Shown piece after piece: positions 1 to 8,907 of a stretch of DNA of 64,000 nt. The notes under the pieces were generated by a model. The model searched no databases and was not told where the DNA came from. It saw only the letters and a program-made list of their open reading frames with translations. The DNA is from Dyella_A sp049445995. Lineage in GTDB: Bacteria; Pseudomonadota; Gammaproteobacteria; Xanthomonadales; Rhodanobacteraceae. Each line of letters starts with the position of its first letter. Position 1 is the stretch's first letter. The stretch spans positions 31,794-95,793 of the forward strand of contig NZ_JBMSDZ010000014.1 of NCBI RefSeq assembly GCF_049445995.1. The letters are read 5' to 3'. Both the position numbers and the translations under genes were made by a program.

Positions 1-2824
1 CCAGCAGAAGGCCAGCTCAACTGACAAGACCAAGGAGCAACCGAAGCAGCTCCAGACCGTCACCGTCACCGGTAGTCTGTTGAGCCGGCCTGAATACCAG
101 GACATCGTTCCGATCCAGAAGATCGACATCCAGGCCCAGCGCGCCGCTGGCTCGTTCGGCACGGTCAATCTGCTGCAGACCAGCGCCGTGGCATTGGGCT
201 CGACCCAGATCAACAACCAGTTCAGCGGCTTCGTGGTGGGTGGCGGTACCGGCATCCAGACGATCGACTTGCGCGGTCTCGGTGCAAACCGCACGCTCGT
301 GCTGCTCGACGGCCAGCGCCCCGGCCCGGCCGGCACGCAGGGCCAGACCGGCTCGGGTTTCGACCTGAACGTGGTGCCAGAAGTCATCTTGGGCGGCGTG
401 GAGATCGTGAAGGACGGTTCGTCCTCGATCTATGGTTCGGACGCGATCTCCGGCGTGGTCAACTTGATCACCAAGAAGCGGATGGACCGCACCGAGCTGG
501 AGGCCTTCTGGGGCTCGCCGCAGCACGGTGGTGCCGACCAGGTGACGACCTCGATCGCCACCGGCTTCAGCTTCGAGAAGGGCAGCGTCGTGCTCGCCGC
601 GCAGGTACAGGAGCAGCTGCCGCTGGCGCTGCGCGACCGCGACTTCCTGCGTTGCAGCAACGACCGCATCCGCGGCACCGACGGCCAGTTCATCGATCGC
701 GAGGACCGCTCGATCCTCGCCGGCACGCGCTACGCCGGCTGCAACAACATGCTGCAGAACGAGTTCCTTACCTACGCCAGCGGTACCCGTTACGTGCCCA
801 CCCGAGACGGCAGCACGATCGGCCCGCTGCCCGGCTTCAAGCCAGCCGAGCGAGGCACCTATGCCAATGGCGGCCAAGCGTTCTACGAGGAGGTCACAAA
901 CTCTCCGTTCCAGGATCAAGCGTGGGCGATCAACAAGAACCGCAACACCAGCGGTTACGCCAGCACGCATTTCATCTTCGGCGACATCACCTGGGACAAC
1001 CAGCTACTGGTCAACCGCCGCGTCACCACCACCCGCGGTTGGCGTCAGTTCTTCCCACTTGTGTATCACGAAGTGCCGGTGGGTTCGCCGGATGATGCCA
1101 GCGCTGCTTTCGGCTGGCCGCCGTCGGGCATTGGCTTGTTCCAGCCGGTCATGCCGTATCCGTCCAACAACAAGGAAGTGGTGGATTACTTCTACGTCCG
1201 CAGCGGTCTGGAGGGCGGTTTCGGTGACAGCAGCTGGGACTGGAATGTCAACGGCACGTTCTCGCGCAGCGGTGGCACCTACAGCCATATCGGCATCGAC
1301 GCGCGCAAGAGTGGTGACTTCGGCGAGCCGGCCAATCAACTGCCGCCGTTCGAGACCCCGGTGGACTACTTCGATCCCGGCTTTCTCAACGGCGATCGGA
1401 TGATGGAGCTGGTCGGTGCGGTCGGCCTGCCCACCCAGGGCAAGACGATCTACAAGCAGACCACCTTCAACGCCACGGCGAAGGGCGATCTGTTCAGCCT
1501 GCCGGCGGGCGAGGTGTCCGCGGCGACCGGCGTGGAGTTCCGCCGCTACTCGATCGACGACCAGCCGGACGCCAACAACGCCGCCGGTTACGAGTGGGGT
1601 TACTCCTCGGCACAGCGCACCCGAGGCACCGATAACGTGAAGGAAGCCTTCGCCGAGCTGGGCGTGCCGCTGCTCAGCGGCCTGCCGGGCATCGAGTCGC
1701 TCACCGCCGACGTGTCGGGCCGCGTGTTCAAGTACGACAGCGTGGGCTCGTGGGACAAGGTGTGGAAGGCTGGCCTGAGCTGGCAGATCACCCCGACTTT
1801 CCGTGCCCGCGGCACGCTGGGTACGTCCTATCGTGCGCCGCAGCTGTACGAACTGTACCTGGGCAACCAGTCCGGTTTCGTCGGCCAGCTGTCGATCGAT
1901 CCGTGCATCCAGTGGCAGGACAGCACCAACGACTTCATCCGCGCCAACTGCGCCGCAGCTGGAATCCCGGGCGACTTTACGTCCCCCAACAACTCGTCGG
2001 CCCAGGTGTTCACGGGCGGTGGCAAGGGCTTCCTTAAGCCGGAAACCTCGCGCGCCAAGACGGCCGGCCTGGTATGGACGCCGGACTTCGCCAACCTGAG
2101 CCTGGCGGTCGACTACTTCGACTACCAGATCAAGGGCGAGATCGGCACGCTCAGCGCAGCCAACATCGTGACCGGCTGCTACGCGTCACCGGTGTATCCG
2201 AACAATCTGTGCAACCTGTTCGAGCGCAACCCGGGCACCGGTGGCGAGGCGTTCAAGATCACCAACGTCTACGCCACGTTCATCAACATCAACAGCCAGC
2301 GCCAGCGCGGTTACGACCTGCAGGCCGACTTCGCCCAGGATTACTCGTTCGGCACCGTTCGCGCGGGTATCCAGGCAGTGAAGACGCTGTCCGATGTCAC
2401 CCGATACTTCAGCACGGACGCTGCGAGCGGTGTGGCGAACTCCGACCGCATCGGCTACATCGGCAGCCCGCAGTGGACTGCGCTGCTGAATGCCAGCTAC
2501 ACGCGCGGCGACTGGACGATCTCGTGGCAGGGGCAGTACGTCAGCGGCACCAGCAACAAGGACATTTCGGACACCTTTACCTATCAGGGTTACAAGAATG
2601 CCCGTCGTGACATCAGGGCCGACGCCCAGTTCCTGCATGACCTGTCGGTGACCTACAACCGCGACAGCTGGACCGCCCAGTTCGGTATCCGCAACGTGTT
2701 CGACACCAAGCCGGACCTGATCTCTTCGGGTGTGGATACGCGCCTGGGCAACACCCCGCGGTTCGCGTCCCAGTACGACTGGTTCGGTCGTACATTCTTC
2801 GGTCGCATCAACTACCGGTTCTGA
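1..2824 (+). CDS. TonB-dependent outer-membrane receptor, 5' end outside window
   Basis: The frame is open from the first bases of the window, so the true start and signal peptide lie upstream. About 26 residues precede the first possible internal start at base 80, including LQTVTVTGS, the usual entry to the plug domain of Xanthomonadales receptors. A plug follows (IDLRGLGANRTLVLLDGQR, then VEIVKDGSSSIYGSDAISGV, the plug signature). A 22-strand-type barrel then runs to a C-terminal aromatic end (GRINYRF) typical of outer-membrane proteins. It should import a siderophore, carbohydrate or peptide using TonB energy; the sequence does not identify the substrate. The secreted S9 peptidase downstream suggests peptide uptake, but this is inference. 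More than 910 residues are visible, a normal length for the family. Confidence 0.93.
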   Translation, partial: QQKASSTDKTKEQPKQLQTVTVTGSLLSRPEYQDIVPIQKIDIQAQRAAGSFGTVNLLQTSAVALGSTQINNQFSGFVVGGGTGIQTIDLRGLGANRTLVLLDGQRPGPAGTQGQTGSGFDLNVVPEVILGGVEIVKDGSSSIYGSDAISGVVNLITKKRMDRTELEAFWGSPQHGGADQVTTSIATGFSFEKGSVVLAAQVQEQLPLALRDRDFLRCSNDRIRGTDGQFIDREDRSILAGTRYAGCNNMLQNEFLTYASGTRYVPTRDGSTIGPLPGFKPAERGTYANGGQAFYEEVTNSPFQDQAWAINKNRNTSGYASTHFIFGDITWDNQLLVNRRVTTTRGWRQFFPLVYHEVPVGSPDDASAAFGWPPSGIGLFQPVMPYPSNNKEVVDYFYVRSGLEGGFGDSSWDWNVNGTFSRSGGTYSHIGIDARKSGDFGEPANQLPPFETPVDYFDPGFLNGDRMMELVGAVGLPTQGKTIYKQTTFNATAKGDLFSLPAGEVSAATGVEFRRYSIDDQPDANNAAGYEWGYSSAQRTRGTDNVKEAFAELGVPLLSGLPGIESLTADVSGRVFKYDSVGSWDKVWKAGLSWQITPTFRARGTLGTSYRAPQLYELYLGNQSGFVGQLSIDPCIQWQDSTNDFIRANCAAAGIPGDFTSPNNSSAQVFTGGGKGFLKPETSRAKTAGLVWTPDFANLSLAVDYFDYQIKGEIGTLSAANIVTGCYASPVYPNNLCNLFERNPGTGGEAFKITNVYATFININSQRQRGYDLQADFAQDYSFGTVRAGIQAVKTLSDVTRYFSTDAASGVANSDRIGYIGSPQWTALLNASYTRGDWTISWQGQYVSGTSNKDISDTFTYQGYKNARRDIRADAQFLHDLSVTYNRDSWTAQFGIRNVFDTKPDLISSGVDTRLGNTPRFASQYDWFGRTFFGRINYRF

Positions 2825-2848
2825 GTAAACGGAATCGGTTGATCCAAA

Positions 2849-2880
2849 GGGAGGCGACGTTCGTCGCCTCCCTTCTTCTT
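2849..2880 (+). terminator. Rho-independent terminator after the TonB receptor
   Basis: A perfect 10-bp stem (GGGAGGCGAC / GTCGCCTCCC) with a 4-nt loop is followed by a T-rich tail (TTCTTCTT). It starts 25 bp after the receptor stop codon and is well placed to end that transcript. Confidence 0.8.
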
Positions 2881-2881
2881 G

Positions 2882-2958
2882 CTAGGAGCGTGGGCCGTAG
2901 AAACGTTCGCGGCGAAGAGCTTTACAGCCCGAATGGCTTCTACGGCCCACGCTCCTAG
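2882..2958. repeat. Palindromic intergenic repeat (TAGGAGCG family)
   Basis: Two perfect inverted arms of 21 bp (2882-2902 and 2938-2958, beginning CTAGGAGCGTGGGCC) flank a 35-nt centre. The TAGGAGCG ends are shared with the longer inverted repeat at 44165-44249, so both belong to one REP-like family. Elements with this end are common between genes in Pseudomonas and Xanthomonadales. It follows the terminator directly. Confidence 0.75.
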
Positions 2959-3106
2959 TGTTACGGCGTCAGTTCGACGGCCTTGGCATCGTCCGGCTAC
3001 CCGCACTGCAACGTCGTTCCTCGGCTGGCGGTAGGGGTGAGTCAACGCAGCCTCGTTGATGGAGTAGGCCGACCGTTCCGGCTTCGACTGGATGGAGTAC
3101 AGAGAT

Positions 3107-5137
3107 ATGCGACAGTTTTTCACACGGCCCTTGTTCGGCGGCCTTTCGATTTTGCTCATGGGCATCGGGGTCGCCCATGCGGCCCAACCCATTGCGATCG
3201 AGGACCTTGCCCGCCTACCGGCGCTGCAGTCAGTGAGCATGAGTCCGGACGGCAAGCACCTGGTTGGCCTGATTCCTTCCCCGAAGGACAGGGACGAGGC
3301 GGCGCTGGCGACCTGGGACATGGATGATCTGGCGTCTGGCCCGAAGGTGGTGACGCCTTCCGGCGAGCACATGAAGTTCATCGGCGCCTACGCGCTCAAG
3401 GCGGACCGGGTTCTCGCCATCGCGCGTCAGGAGTGGACCGGCCAGCTCAGCGGCTGCGGCGAAGGCAAGGTCGTCGGGGCAACCAAGACCTTCGTCACCA
3501 AGACCTACCTGACGGGGGCCGACCAGAAAAAGTTCCAGGAGGCGTTCGAACAGAAGACGCGCCGCATGGGCGTGAGCCGTAACACCGAGATTTGCCTCGA
3601 GCTGGCCGGAACGGCGGCGCTGGTGGACATGCTGCCACTGGATCCGGACAAGGTAATCATCCGGCGCCTGAGTGGCCTCAGCGCGATGTCCAATTACTAC
3701 CTCTACAACCTTAAGGACGGCAGCACCGATCTGCTGTTCATCGGCAGCACGCGCACCACGCCTGTGCTGTTCGACTCGCGCAACGGCAAGGTGCTGGTGA
3801 AGTCGGAAATCGACCCGGTCGGCGGCGATTACGAGCAGCGGCTGCTGATCCTCAATCCGCGCACCGGCGCGTTCGAGGTGCAGGATCCGCTCACCACCAA
3901 ACTGTCGAACCGCTACGAGGTCAACGTGGTCGGCGTGGACGATGCCACCGGCAAGTACTACGTGCTGACCAACCAGTTTTCCGACAAGGTCCAGGTCCGT
4001 CTCTACGACGCGGTCACGCATAAGTACGATGCCGAGCCCGCCCTGGCGGACAAGGATTTCTCCATCACCGACCTGATCTTCAGCAGGCGGCCGGAGAACT
4101 TCAACCAGGTCGTCGGCTTTGTGGTGGGCGGCCCACAGCCGCAGACGGTCTACATCGATCCGGTGCTCAAGGGCATCGTGGCTGGCCTGACCCCGGCATT
4201 CCCGGGTCAGCAGGTCGCCATCGAGTCCTACACCAACGATTTCTCCAAGGTTCTTTTCACGACGCAGAATGCGGCGACGCCCAGCGCCTATCACCTGCTG
4301 CTCAACAAGAGTCGGCTGGTCACGCTGGGAAGCACCCGCCCGTGGATCAAGCCGGGCATGACCGGTCAGGAGAGCTGGGTCAGCTACAAGGCCCGCGACG
4401 GCATGGAGATCCCCGCCATCCTCGATCTGCCCGCAGGTTGGAAGAAGGGTGATGCCCCGGCGCCAGCGATCGTGCTGCCGCACGGCGGGCCGTGGGCTCG
4501 CGACTACACCGGCTGGGACGAAAGCGGCTGGGTGCCGCTGCTGACCTCGCGCGGTTATGCGGTGATCCGGCCGCAATACCGCGGCACGCAGGGGCTCGGT
4601 CGCCAGCTCTGGCTCGCCGGCGACGCCCAGTGGGGCCTGAAGATGTCGGACGATCTCGATGATGCCGCGGCCTGGCTGGTGTCGCAGGGCATCACCAAAG
4701 ACGGGCAGATCGCGATCTTCGGCTATTCCTATGGCGGGTTTGCCGCCGTGGCGGCGACCGTGCGCTCGCCGTCGCCGTTCAAGTGCGCGATCGCCGGTGC
4801 CCCCGTGGCCGATCTGGGTCGACTGAACACGTCGTGGAGCGACAACCGGCTGCAGCGCATCCTGCAGGGCGTGACCGTCAAGGGCATGGATCCGATGGCC
4901 AACGCGGACAAGGCGCACCTGCCGATCCTGCTGTTCGACGGTGACCGCGACGTGCGCACGCCGCCGGCGATCCACGCGCATCCGTTCTACGAGGCTGTGA
5001 AGGACAAGGTCCATGCCAAGTTCGAATGGATCGCCGACATGCCGCACAGCATGCCGTGGTACCCCCGCCAGCAGCGCCAGACGCTGACGCTGATCAACGA
5101 TTTCCTCAAGACCGATTGCGGGCTGGCCAGTCAATGA
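3107..5137 (+). CDS. Secreted S9-family serine peptidase (prolyl oligopeptidase-like)
   Basis: Serine hydrolase of the S9 family that should cleave oligopeptides in the periplasm or outside the cell. The start at 3107 (MRQFFTRPLFGG) is chosen over the in-frame ATG at 3092 because it begins directly with a basic segment and hydrophobic core ending in AHA. The bases of the upstream ATGGAG then serve as ribosome binding site about 9 nt away. A beta-propeller-like region covers roughly residues 30-400, then an alpha/beta hydrolase domain. The catalytic triad is visible: Ser541 in GYSYGG, Asp in FDGDRDV near 612-615, and His647 in DMPHSM. The length of 676 residues is normal. It lies co-directionally downstream of the TonB receptor but behind a terminator, so it is probably a separate transcript. 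Confidence 0.9.
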   Translation: MRQFFTRPLFGGLSILLMGIGVAHAAQPIAIEDLARLPALQSVSMSPDGKHLVGLIPSPKDRDEAALATWDMDDLASGPKVVTPSGEHMKFIGAYALKADRVLAIARQEWTGQLSGCGEGKVVGATKTFVTKTYLTGADQKKFQEAFEQKTRRMGVSRNTEICLELAGTAALVDMLPLDPDKVIIRRLSGLSAMSNYYLYNLKDGSTDLLFIGSTRTTPVLFDSRNGKVLVKSEIDPVGGDYEQRLLILNPRTGAFEVQDPLTTKLSNRYEVNVVGVDDATGKYYVLTNQFSDKVQVRLYDAVTHKYDAEPALADKDFSITDLIFSRRPENFNQVVGFVVGGPQPQTVYIDPVLKGIVAGLTPAFPGQQVAIESYTNDFSKVLFTTQNAATPSAYHLLLNKSRLVTLGSTRPWIKPGMTGQESWVSYKARDGMEIPAILDLPAGWKKGDAPAPAIVLPHGGPWARDYTGWDESGWVPLLTSRGYAVIRPQYRGTQGLGRQLWLAGDAQWGLKMSDDLDDAAAWLVSQGITKDGQIAIFGYSYGGFAAVAATVRSPSPFKCAIAGAPVADLGRLNTSWSDNRLQRILQGVTVKGMDPMANADKAHLPILLFDGDRDVRTPPAIHAHPFYEAVKDKVHAKFEWIADMPHSMPWYPRQQRQTLTLINDFLKTDCGLASQ

Positions 5138-5152
5138 CGGCCTGACGCGCGA

Positions 5153-5190
5153 GGGGCGGCCCGATGGGCCGCCCCGCCGCCGCCTTTTCT
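5153..5190 (+). terminator. Probable terminator after the S9 peptidase
   Basis: A 10-bp GC stem (GGGGCGGCCC / GGGCCGCCCC) with a 3-nt loop lies 15 bp after the stop codon. A short T run (CCTTTTCT) comes about 10 nt later, so termination may be imperfect. The rep gene ends on the opposite strand at 5248, so the site sits between convergent genes. Confidence 0.55.
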
Positions 5191-5247
5191 AAACAGGGTC
5201 CGCTGCTGAGCGGAGATGCCGAATCGACCCGGGGGGTGGCTGGGGGT

Positions 5248-7242
5248 TCAGCCGGCGAGCATCGCGGCGATCTTGGCCATGTGCGATTCGGCGGTCACGC
5301 GCACGGCCTCCTGGTCCGCCTCCGGGTCCTTGCCCTGCCAGTGCAGGTCGTCCTGCGGCAGCTCGTGCAGGAAGCGGCTGGGCTGGTTGTTGTGGACGTC
5401 GCCGTAGCGCCTGGTTCTGGCCGACCACGACAGCGTGAGCACTTCCCGGGCGCGGGTGATGCCCACGTACATCAGGCGCCGCTCCTCGTCGATGCGGCCC
5501 TCGTCGATGGCGCTCTCGTGCGGCAGCGTGCCGTCCTCGCAGCCGACGATGAAGACGAAGCGGAACTCTAGCCCCTTGGCCGCGTGCAGGGTCATCATGC
5601 GCACCGCGTTGCCGGGATCGTCGCGGTCGGCGTGGCTGAGCAGGGCCAGCTGCGAGGCGAGATCGCCGGCGCTGTTGCCGCCCTTCTGCATGGCGCGGAA
5701 CCAGTCGGCCAGTTCCTTCAGGTTGCCGAGCTTGCGCTCGCGCACGGTGGCGTCCGGCGTGCTGGCGGCGATCTGCGCGGCATAGTCGGTGCGGCTGAGG
5801 ATGCGCTCGACCAGGTCCGCCGCGCTCTCGTGCAGCGAGGCGCTGCGCAGCTCGTCCAGCAACGTGGAGAACGAGGCGAGCGCGGCAGCCGGGCGCGGCG
5901 TGAGCTGGCGCAGCACGCTGTCGCTGCGGGTGGCTTCCAGCAGCGAGCAGTGCCTGGACTGCGCCATCTGGCCGAGTTTTTCCAGCGTGGTGGCACCGAT
6001 CTCGCGTTTCGGCACGTTCACCACGCGCAGGAAGGCGGCGTCGTCGCTGGGGTTGGTGAGCAGGCGCAGGTAGCACAGCAGATCCTTCACTTCGGCGCGG
6101 TCGAGGAAGCTCAACGCGCCGGTGAGGTGGTAGGGCACGCGCGCCAGCCGCAGCGCCTTCTCCAGCGGACGCGCCTGGAAGTTGCCGCGATAGAGAATCG
6201 CCATGTCGTGCCAGCGCGCCTTGTGCTTCTCGGCCAGGGTCACCGCGATCGAGGCGATCTTCTCGGCCTCGTGCTCGGCATCCCTGCACTCCAGCACGCG
6301 GATCGGCGCGCCTTCCGGATGCTCGCTCCACAGCTTCTTCTCGTGCGCGTGCGGGTTGTGCGCGATCAGTGCGTTGGCCGCGCGCAGGATGCGCTTGCCG
6401 CAGCGGTAGTTCTGCTCGAGCTTGATCACGCGCAGGTTCGGCCAGTCGCGGCCGAGCTGGTCGAGGTTCTCCGGGTTGGCGCCGCGCCAGGCGTAGATCG
6501 ACTGGTCGTCGTCGCCCACGCAGGTGATGTGGCCCTTCGGGCCGGTGAGCGCCTTGAGCAGCCGGTACTGTGCGTCGTTGGTGTCCTGGTACTCGTCCAC
6601 CAGCAGGTAGCGCAGGCGCTCGCGCCAGGCATCGCGGCACTCGGCATCGGCTTCCAGGATGCGCAGCGGCAGGCGGATCAGGTCGTCGAAATCGACCGCG
6701 TTGAACGCGGCCAGGCGCTGCTGGTAGAGGTCGTAGATGGTCGCCGCCTCCAGCTCCTTCGGGCTGCGCGCGGCGGCCAGCGCTTCCTCCGGCGAGAGGC
6801 CGGCGTTCTTGGCGCGGCCGAGCAGGTTGCGGATGCCGAACAGCACGTCCGGCTTGGCACCCCGTCCTCCCACAGAGCGGGGCGCCAGCTCCTTGACGAT
6901 GCCTTCGCTGTCGTCGGCATCGAGCACCGAGAAGCCGCGGCGCAGTCCGGCGCGCGCGTGCTCGATCTGCAGGAACTTCAGGCCCAGCGCGTGGAAGGTG
7001 CACACGGTCAGCGCGGCGGCATCCTCGCTGGAAACCAGCTTGCCGACGCGCTCGCGCATCTCGCGCGCGGCCTTGTTGGTGAAGGTGATCGCGGCGATCT
7101 TGGAGGCGGCCAGTTTCCGGCGCCGGATCAGGTAGGCGATCTTCTGCGTGATCACCGAGGTCTTGCCCGAGCCGGCGCCGGCAAGCACGAGCAGCGGGCC
7201 ATCGCAGTATTCGACGGCGGCCAGTTGTTGCGGGTTGAGCAT
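5248..7242 (-). CDS. rep: ATP-dependent DNA helicase Rep (UvrD/Rep, SF1A)
   Basis: 3'-5' helicase that removes proteins ahead of the replication fork. The start at 7242 (MLNPQQLAAVEYCDGP) aligns with the E. coli Rep N-terminus; the open frame extends 30 codons upstream but that part does not look like the family. Walker A AGAGSGKT is at residues 21-28, TFTNKAAREM is motif Ia, DEYQDTN near 215-221 is motif II, and GDDDQSIYAWRGA is motif III. VGITRAREVL near the C-terminus is the helicase C signature. The length of 664 residues matches Rep (about 670) rather than UvrD (about 720). It is monocistronic and divergent from tdk. Confidence 0.93.
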   Translation of the reverse strand: MLNPQQLAAVEYCDGPLLVLAGAGSGKTSVITQKIAYLIRRRKLAASKIAAITFTNKAAREMRERVGKLVSSEDAAALTVCTFHALGLKFLQIEHARAGLRRGFSVLDADDSEGIVKELAPRSVGGRGAKPDVLFGIRNLLGRAKNAGLSPEEALAAARSPKELEAATIYDLYQQRLAAFNAVDFDDLIRLPLRILEADAECRDAWRERLRYLLVDEYQDTNDAQYRLLKALTGPKGHITCVGDDDQSIYAWRGANPENLDQLGRDWPNLRVIKLEQNYRCGKRILRAANALIAHNPHAHEKKLWSEHPEGAPIRVLECRDAEHEAEKIASIAVTLAEKHKARWHDMAILYRGNFQARPLEKALRLARVPYHLTGALSFLDRAEVKDLLCYLRLLTNPSDDAAFLRVVNVPKREIGATTLEKLGQMAQSRHCSLLEATRSDSVLRQLTPRPAAALASFSTLLDELRSASLHESAADLVERILSRTDYAAQIAASTPDATVRERKLGNLKELADWFRAMQKGGNSAGDLASQLALLSHADRDDPGNAVRMMTLHAAKGLEFRFVFIVGCEDGTLPHESAIDEGRIDEERRLMYVGITRAREVLTLSWSARTRRYGDVHNNQPSRFLHELPQDDLHWQGKDPEADQEAVRVTAESHMAKIAAMLAG

Positions 7243-7421
7243 GGGGTTCCGGCGATGCGCGGCGTGGACGGGGATGGTAACGCGGGCGGGCTGGGAGTGA
7301 GTAAGCGCAGGCAACATCCGGCCATGCCCCACCTCTCACTCCTCTTCACTCATTCCTCGTCCCGGCTTCAGCGCGCTACCATGCTCGACCGCCCGTCGAA
7401 GCCGCGCCCGCCCTGCCGCCC

Positions 7422-8048
7422 ATGGCCAAGCTCTATTTCTATTACTCGGCAATGAATGCCGGCAAGACCACCACGCTGCTGCAGAGCGCGTACAACTATC
7501 ACGAGCGCGGCATGCGCACGCTGATCCTGGCGCCCGCGCTGGACGACCGCTTCGGCGAGGGCGTGGTGGCCTCGCGGATCGGGCTGAAGGCCAACGCGCG
7601 GCGCTTCGGCGGCGAGGAAAACCTGCTGACCATGGTGGAACGCGAGATCGAGGCGCGCGGGCCGCTGCACTGCGTGTTCGTCGACGAGGCGCAGTTCCTC
7701 ACCAAGGCGCAGGTGTGGCAGATCAGCGACGTGGTCGACCGGCTCGACATCCCGGTGCTCGCCTACGGCCTGCGCACCGATTTCCGCGGCGAGCTGTTCG
7801 AGGGCAGCTGCTACCTGCTGGCCTGGGCCGACAAGCTGGAAGAGATCAAGACCATCTGTCACACCGGGCGCAAGGCCACCATGGTCGTGCGCGTGGACGA
7901 GCGCGGCCGCGCCGTGACCGAAGGGCCGCAGGTCGAGATCGGCGGCAACGACCGTTATGTCTCGGTCAGCCGCGCCGAGTTCAAGCACATCACCGAGGGG
8001 CGCGGCAGCATCGAACTGCAGCAGAGCGTGCTGCCGCTGGGCGAATAG
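7422..8048 (+). CDS. tdk: Thymidine kinase (type II)
   Basis: Phosphorylates thymidine to dTMP in the salvage pathway, in the cytoplasm. The P-loop NAGKTT is at residues 12-17, and the catalytic/Walker B segment VFVDEAQFL carries Asp88 and Glu89. GLRTDFRGELFEGS is the conserved segment following it. The zinc-binding part is reduced to ICHTGRKA with one Cys-His pair visible, where many homologues keep CxxC. VSVSRAEFKHI matches the lasso/C-terminal region that contacts thymidine. The 208 residues are usual for bacterial enzymes. It is divergent from rep, with about 180 bp between the two starts. Confidence 0.93.
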   Translation: MAKLYFYYSAMNAGKTTTLLQSAYNYHERGMRTLILAPALDDRFGEGVVASRIGLKANARRFGGEENLLTMVEREIEARGPLHCVFVDEAQFLTKAQVWQISDVVDRLDIPVLAYGLRTDFRGELFEGSCYLLAWADKLEEIKTICHTGRKATMVVRVDERGRAVTEGPQVEIGGNDRYVSVSRAEFKHITEGRGSIELQQSVLPLGE

Positions 8049-8110
8049 CCTTCGCGCGGCGGCCACATCGCCTCTTTCACACTCGCGCATTTTCCGCCCA
8101 AGGACTTCCG

Positions 8111-8878
8111 ATGACCTCGCCGATTCCACTGACCGCCTGGGCGCGTCCGCACTGGCAGCCGAACGACGAGGAAATCGTCCTGCAGTTCTACGTGTTCGGC
8201 GATTTCCCGGCCGTGCGCGTGCCCTCGCAGGATTACGGAAGCCCGGGGCTGCCCGCGGGCATCAGCTCCACCAATCACCACCATCACGCCCTGCGCAGCT
8301 GGGATGGTTATCCGCTGAAGGGCTCGATGGGCAAGCTGTTCAAGGACGAGTCGCCCGAGGCCTACCAGCGCGCGGTCGGTGCGCCGCAGGTACTGGTGGT
8401 GCGCGGCACCATTCCGGACGCCGCCGACACCGGCTACCTGCGCGACGTGATGGGCGTACTGGCCGGTCTGCTCGACATCGGCGGCGTGGCGATCCTCGAT
8501 CCGCAGATCCTCACCCTGCTCGACGCCGACAGCTGGCGCCGCCGCTATCTGGTGCGCGACGGCGCGCCGATCCGCAGCCACCTGCTGATCCTGCGCGACG
8601 GCGAGGCCGAACCCGGCCGCAACTGGATCCACACCCGCGGCATGCGCAAGTTCGGCCGCCCGGACATCAGCCTGCGCGGCGTGCCGGACGCCCAGGTGAA
8701 CCTCGCCGGCAGCCTGTGCGAGCGGCTGATGGAACTCGAAGCCCTGGGCGGCCGCTTCATGGACGGCCAGCCGGTGGAAATCCCCGGCCTGCCCGAAGAC
8801 CTCACCGCCCGCCTGGGCGGCGGCCCGGAACATCCGGATTTCCACAACACCTTCGTGGAATTTCGCTGGCCGGTGTGA
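8111..8878 (+). CDS. Conserved hypothetical protein, 255 aa
   Basis: I do not recognise the family. The start at 8111 (MTSPIPLTAW) is the first Met after tdk; the frame is open upstream only because it overlaps tdk out of frame. The protein appears soluble: no signal peptide or membrane segment is visible. A histidine cluster (STNHHHHALRSWDGYP) near residues 55-70 is notable. The C-terminal half is acidic and rich in turns, ending DFHNTFVEFRWPV. Codon use is typical of the window. It begins 62 bp after tdk, so it may share that transcript. It ends 29 bp before the last CRISPR repeat, which is the leader-distal end of the array. Confidence 0.7.
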   Translation: MTSPIPLTAWARPHWQPNDEEIVLQFYVFGDFPAVRVPSQDYGSPGLPAGISSTNHHHHALRSWDGYPLKGSMGKLFKDESPEAYQRAVGAPQVLVVRGTIPDAADTGYLRDVMGVLAGLLDIGGVAILDPQILTLLDADSWRRRYLVRDGAPIRSHLLILRDGEAEPGRNWIHTRGMRKFGRPDISLRGVPDAQVNLAGSLCERLMELEALGGRFMDGQPVEIPGLPEDLTARLGGGPEHPDFHNTFVEFRWPV

Positions 8879-8907
8879 TTGTTGCGACTCAAATGCCGCA
8901 GTACGCA

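Noticed and set aside
3230..5134. Open frame of 634 codons on the minus strand under the S9 peptidase
   Set aside because: It is an antisense shadow; the plus-strand gene has a complete catalytic triad and signal peptide.
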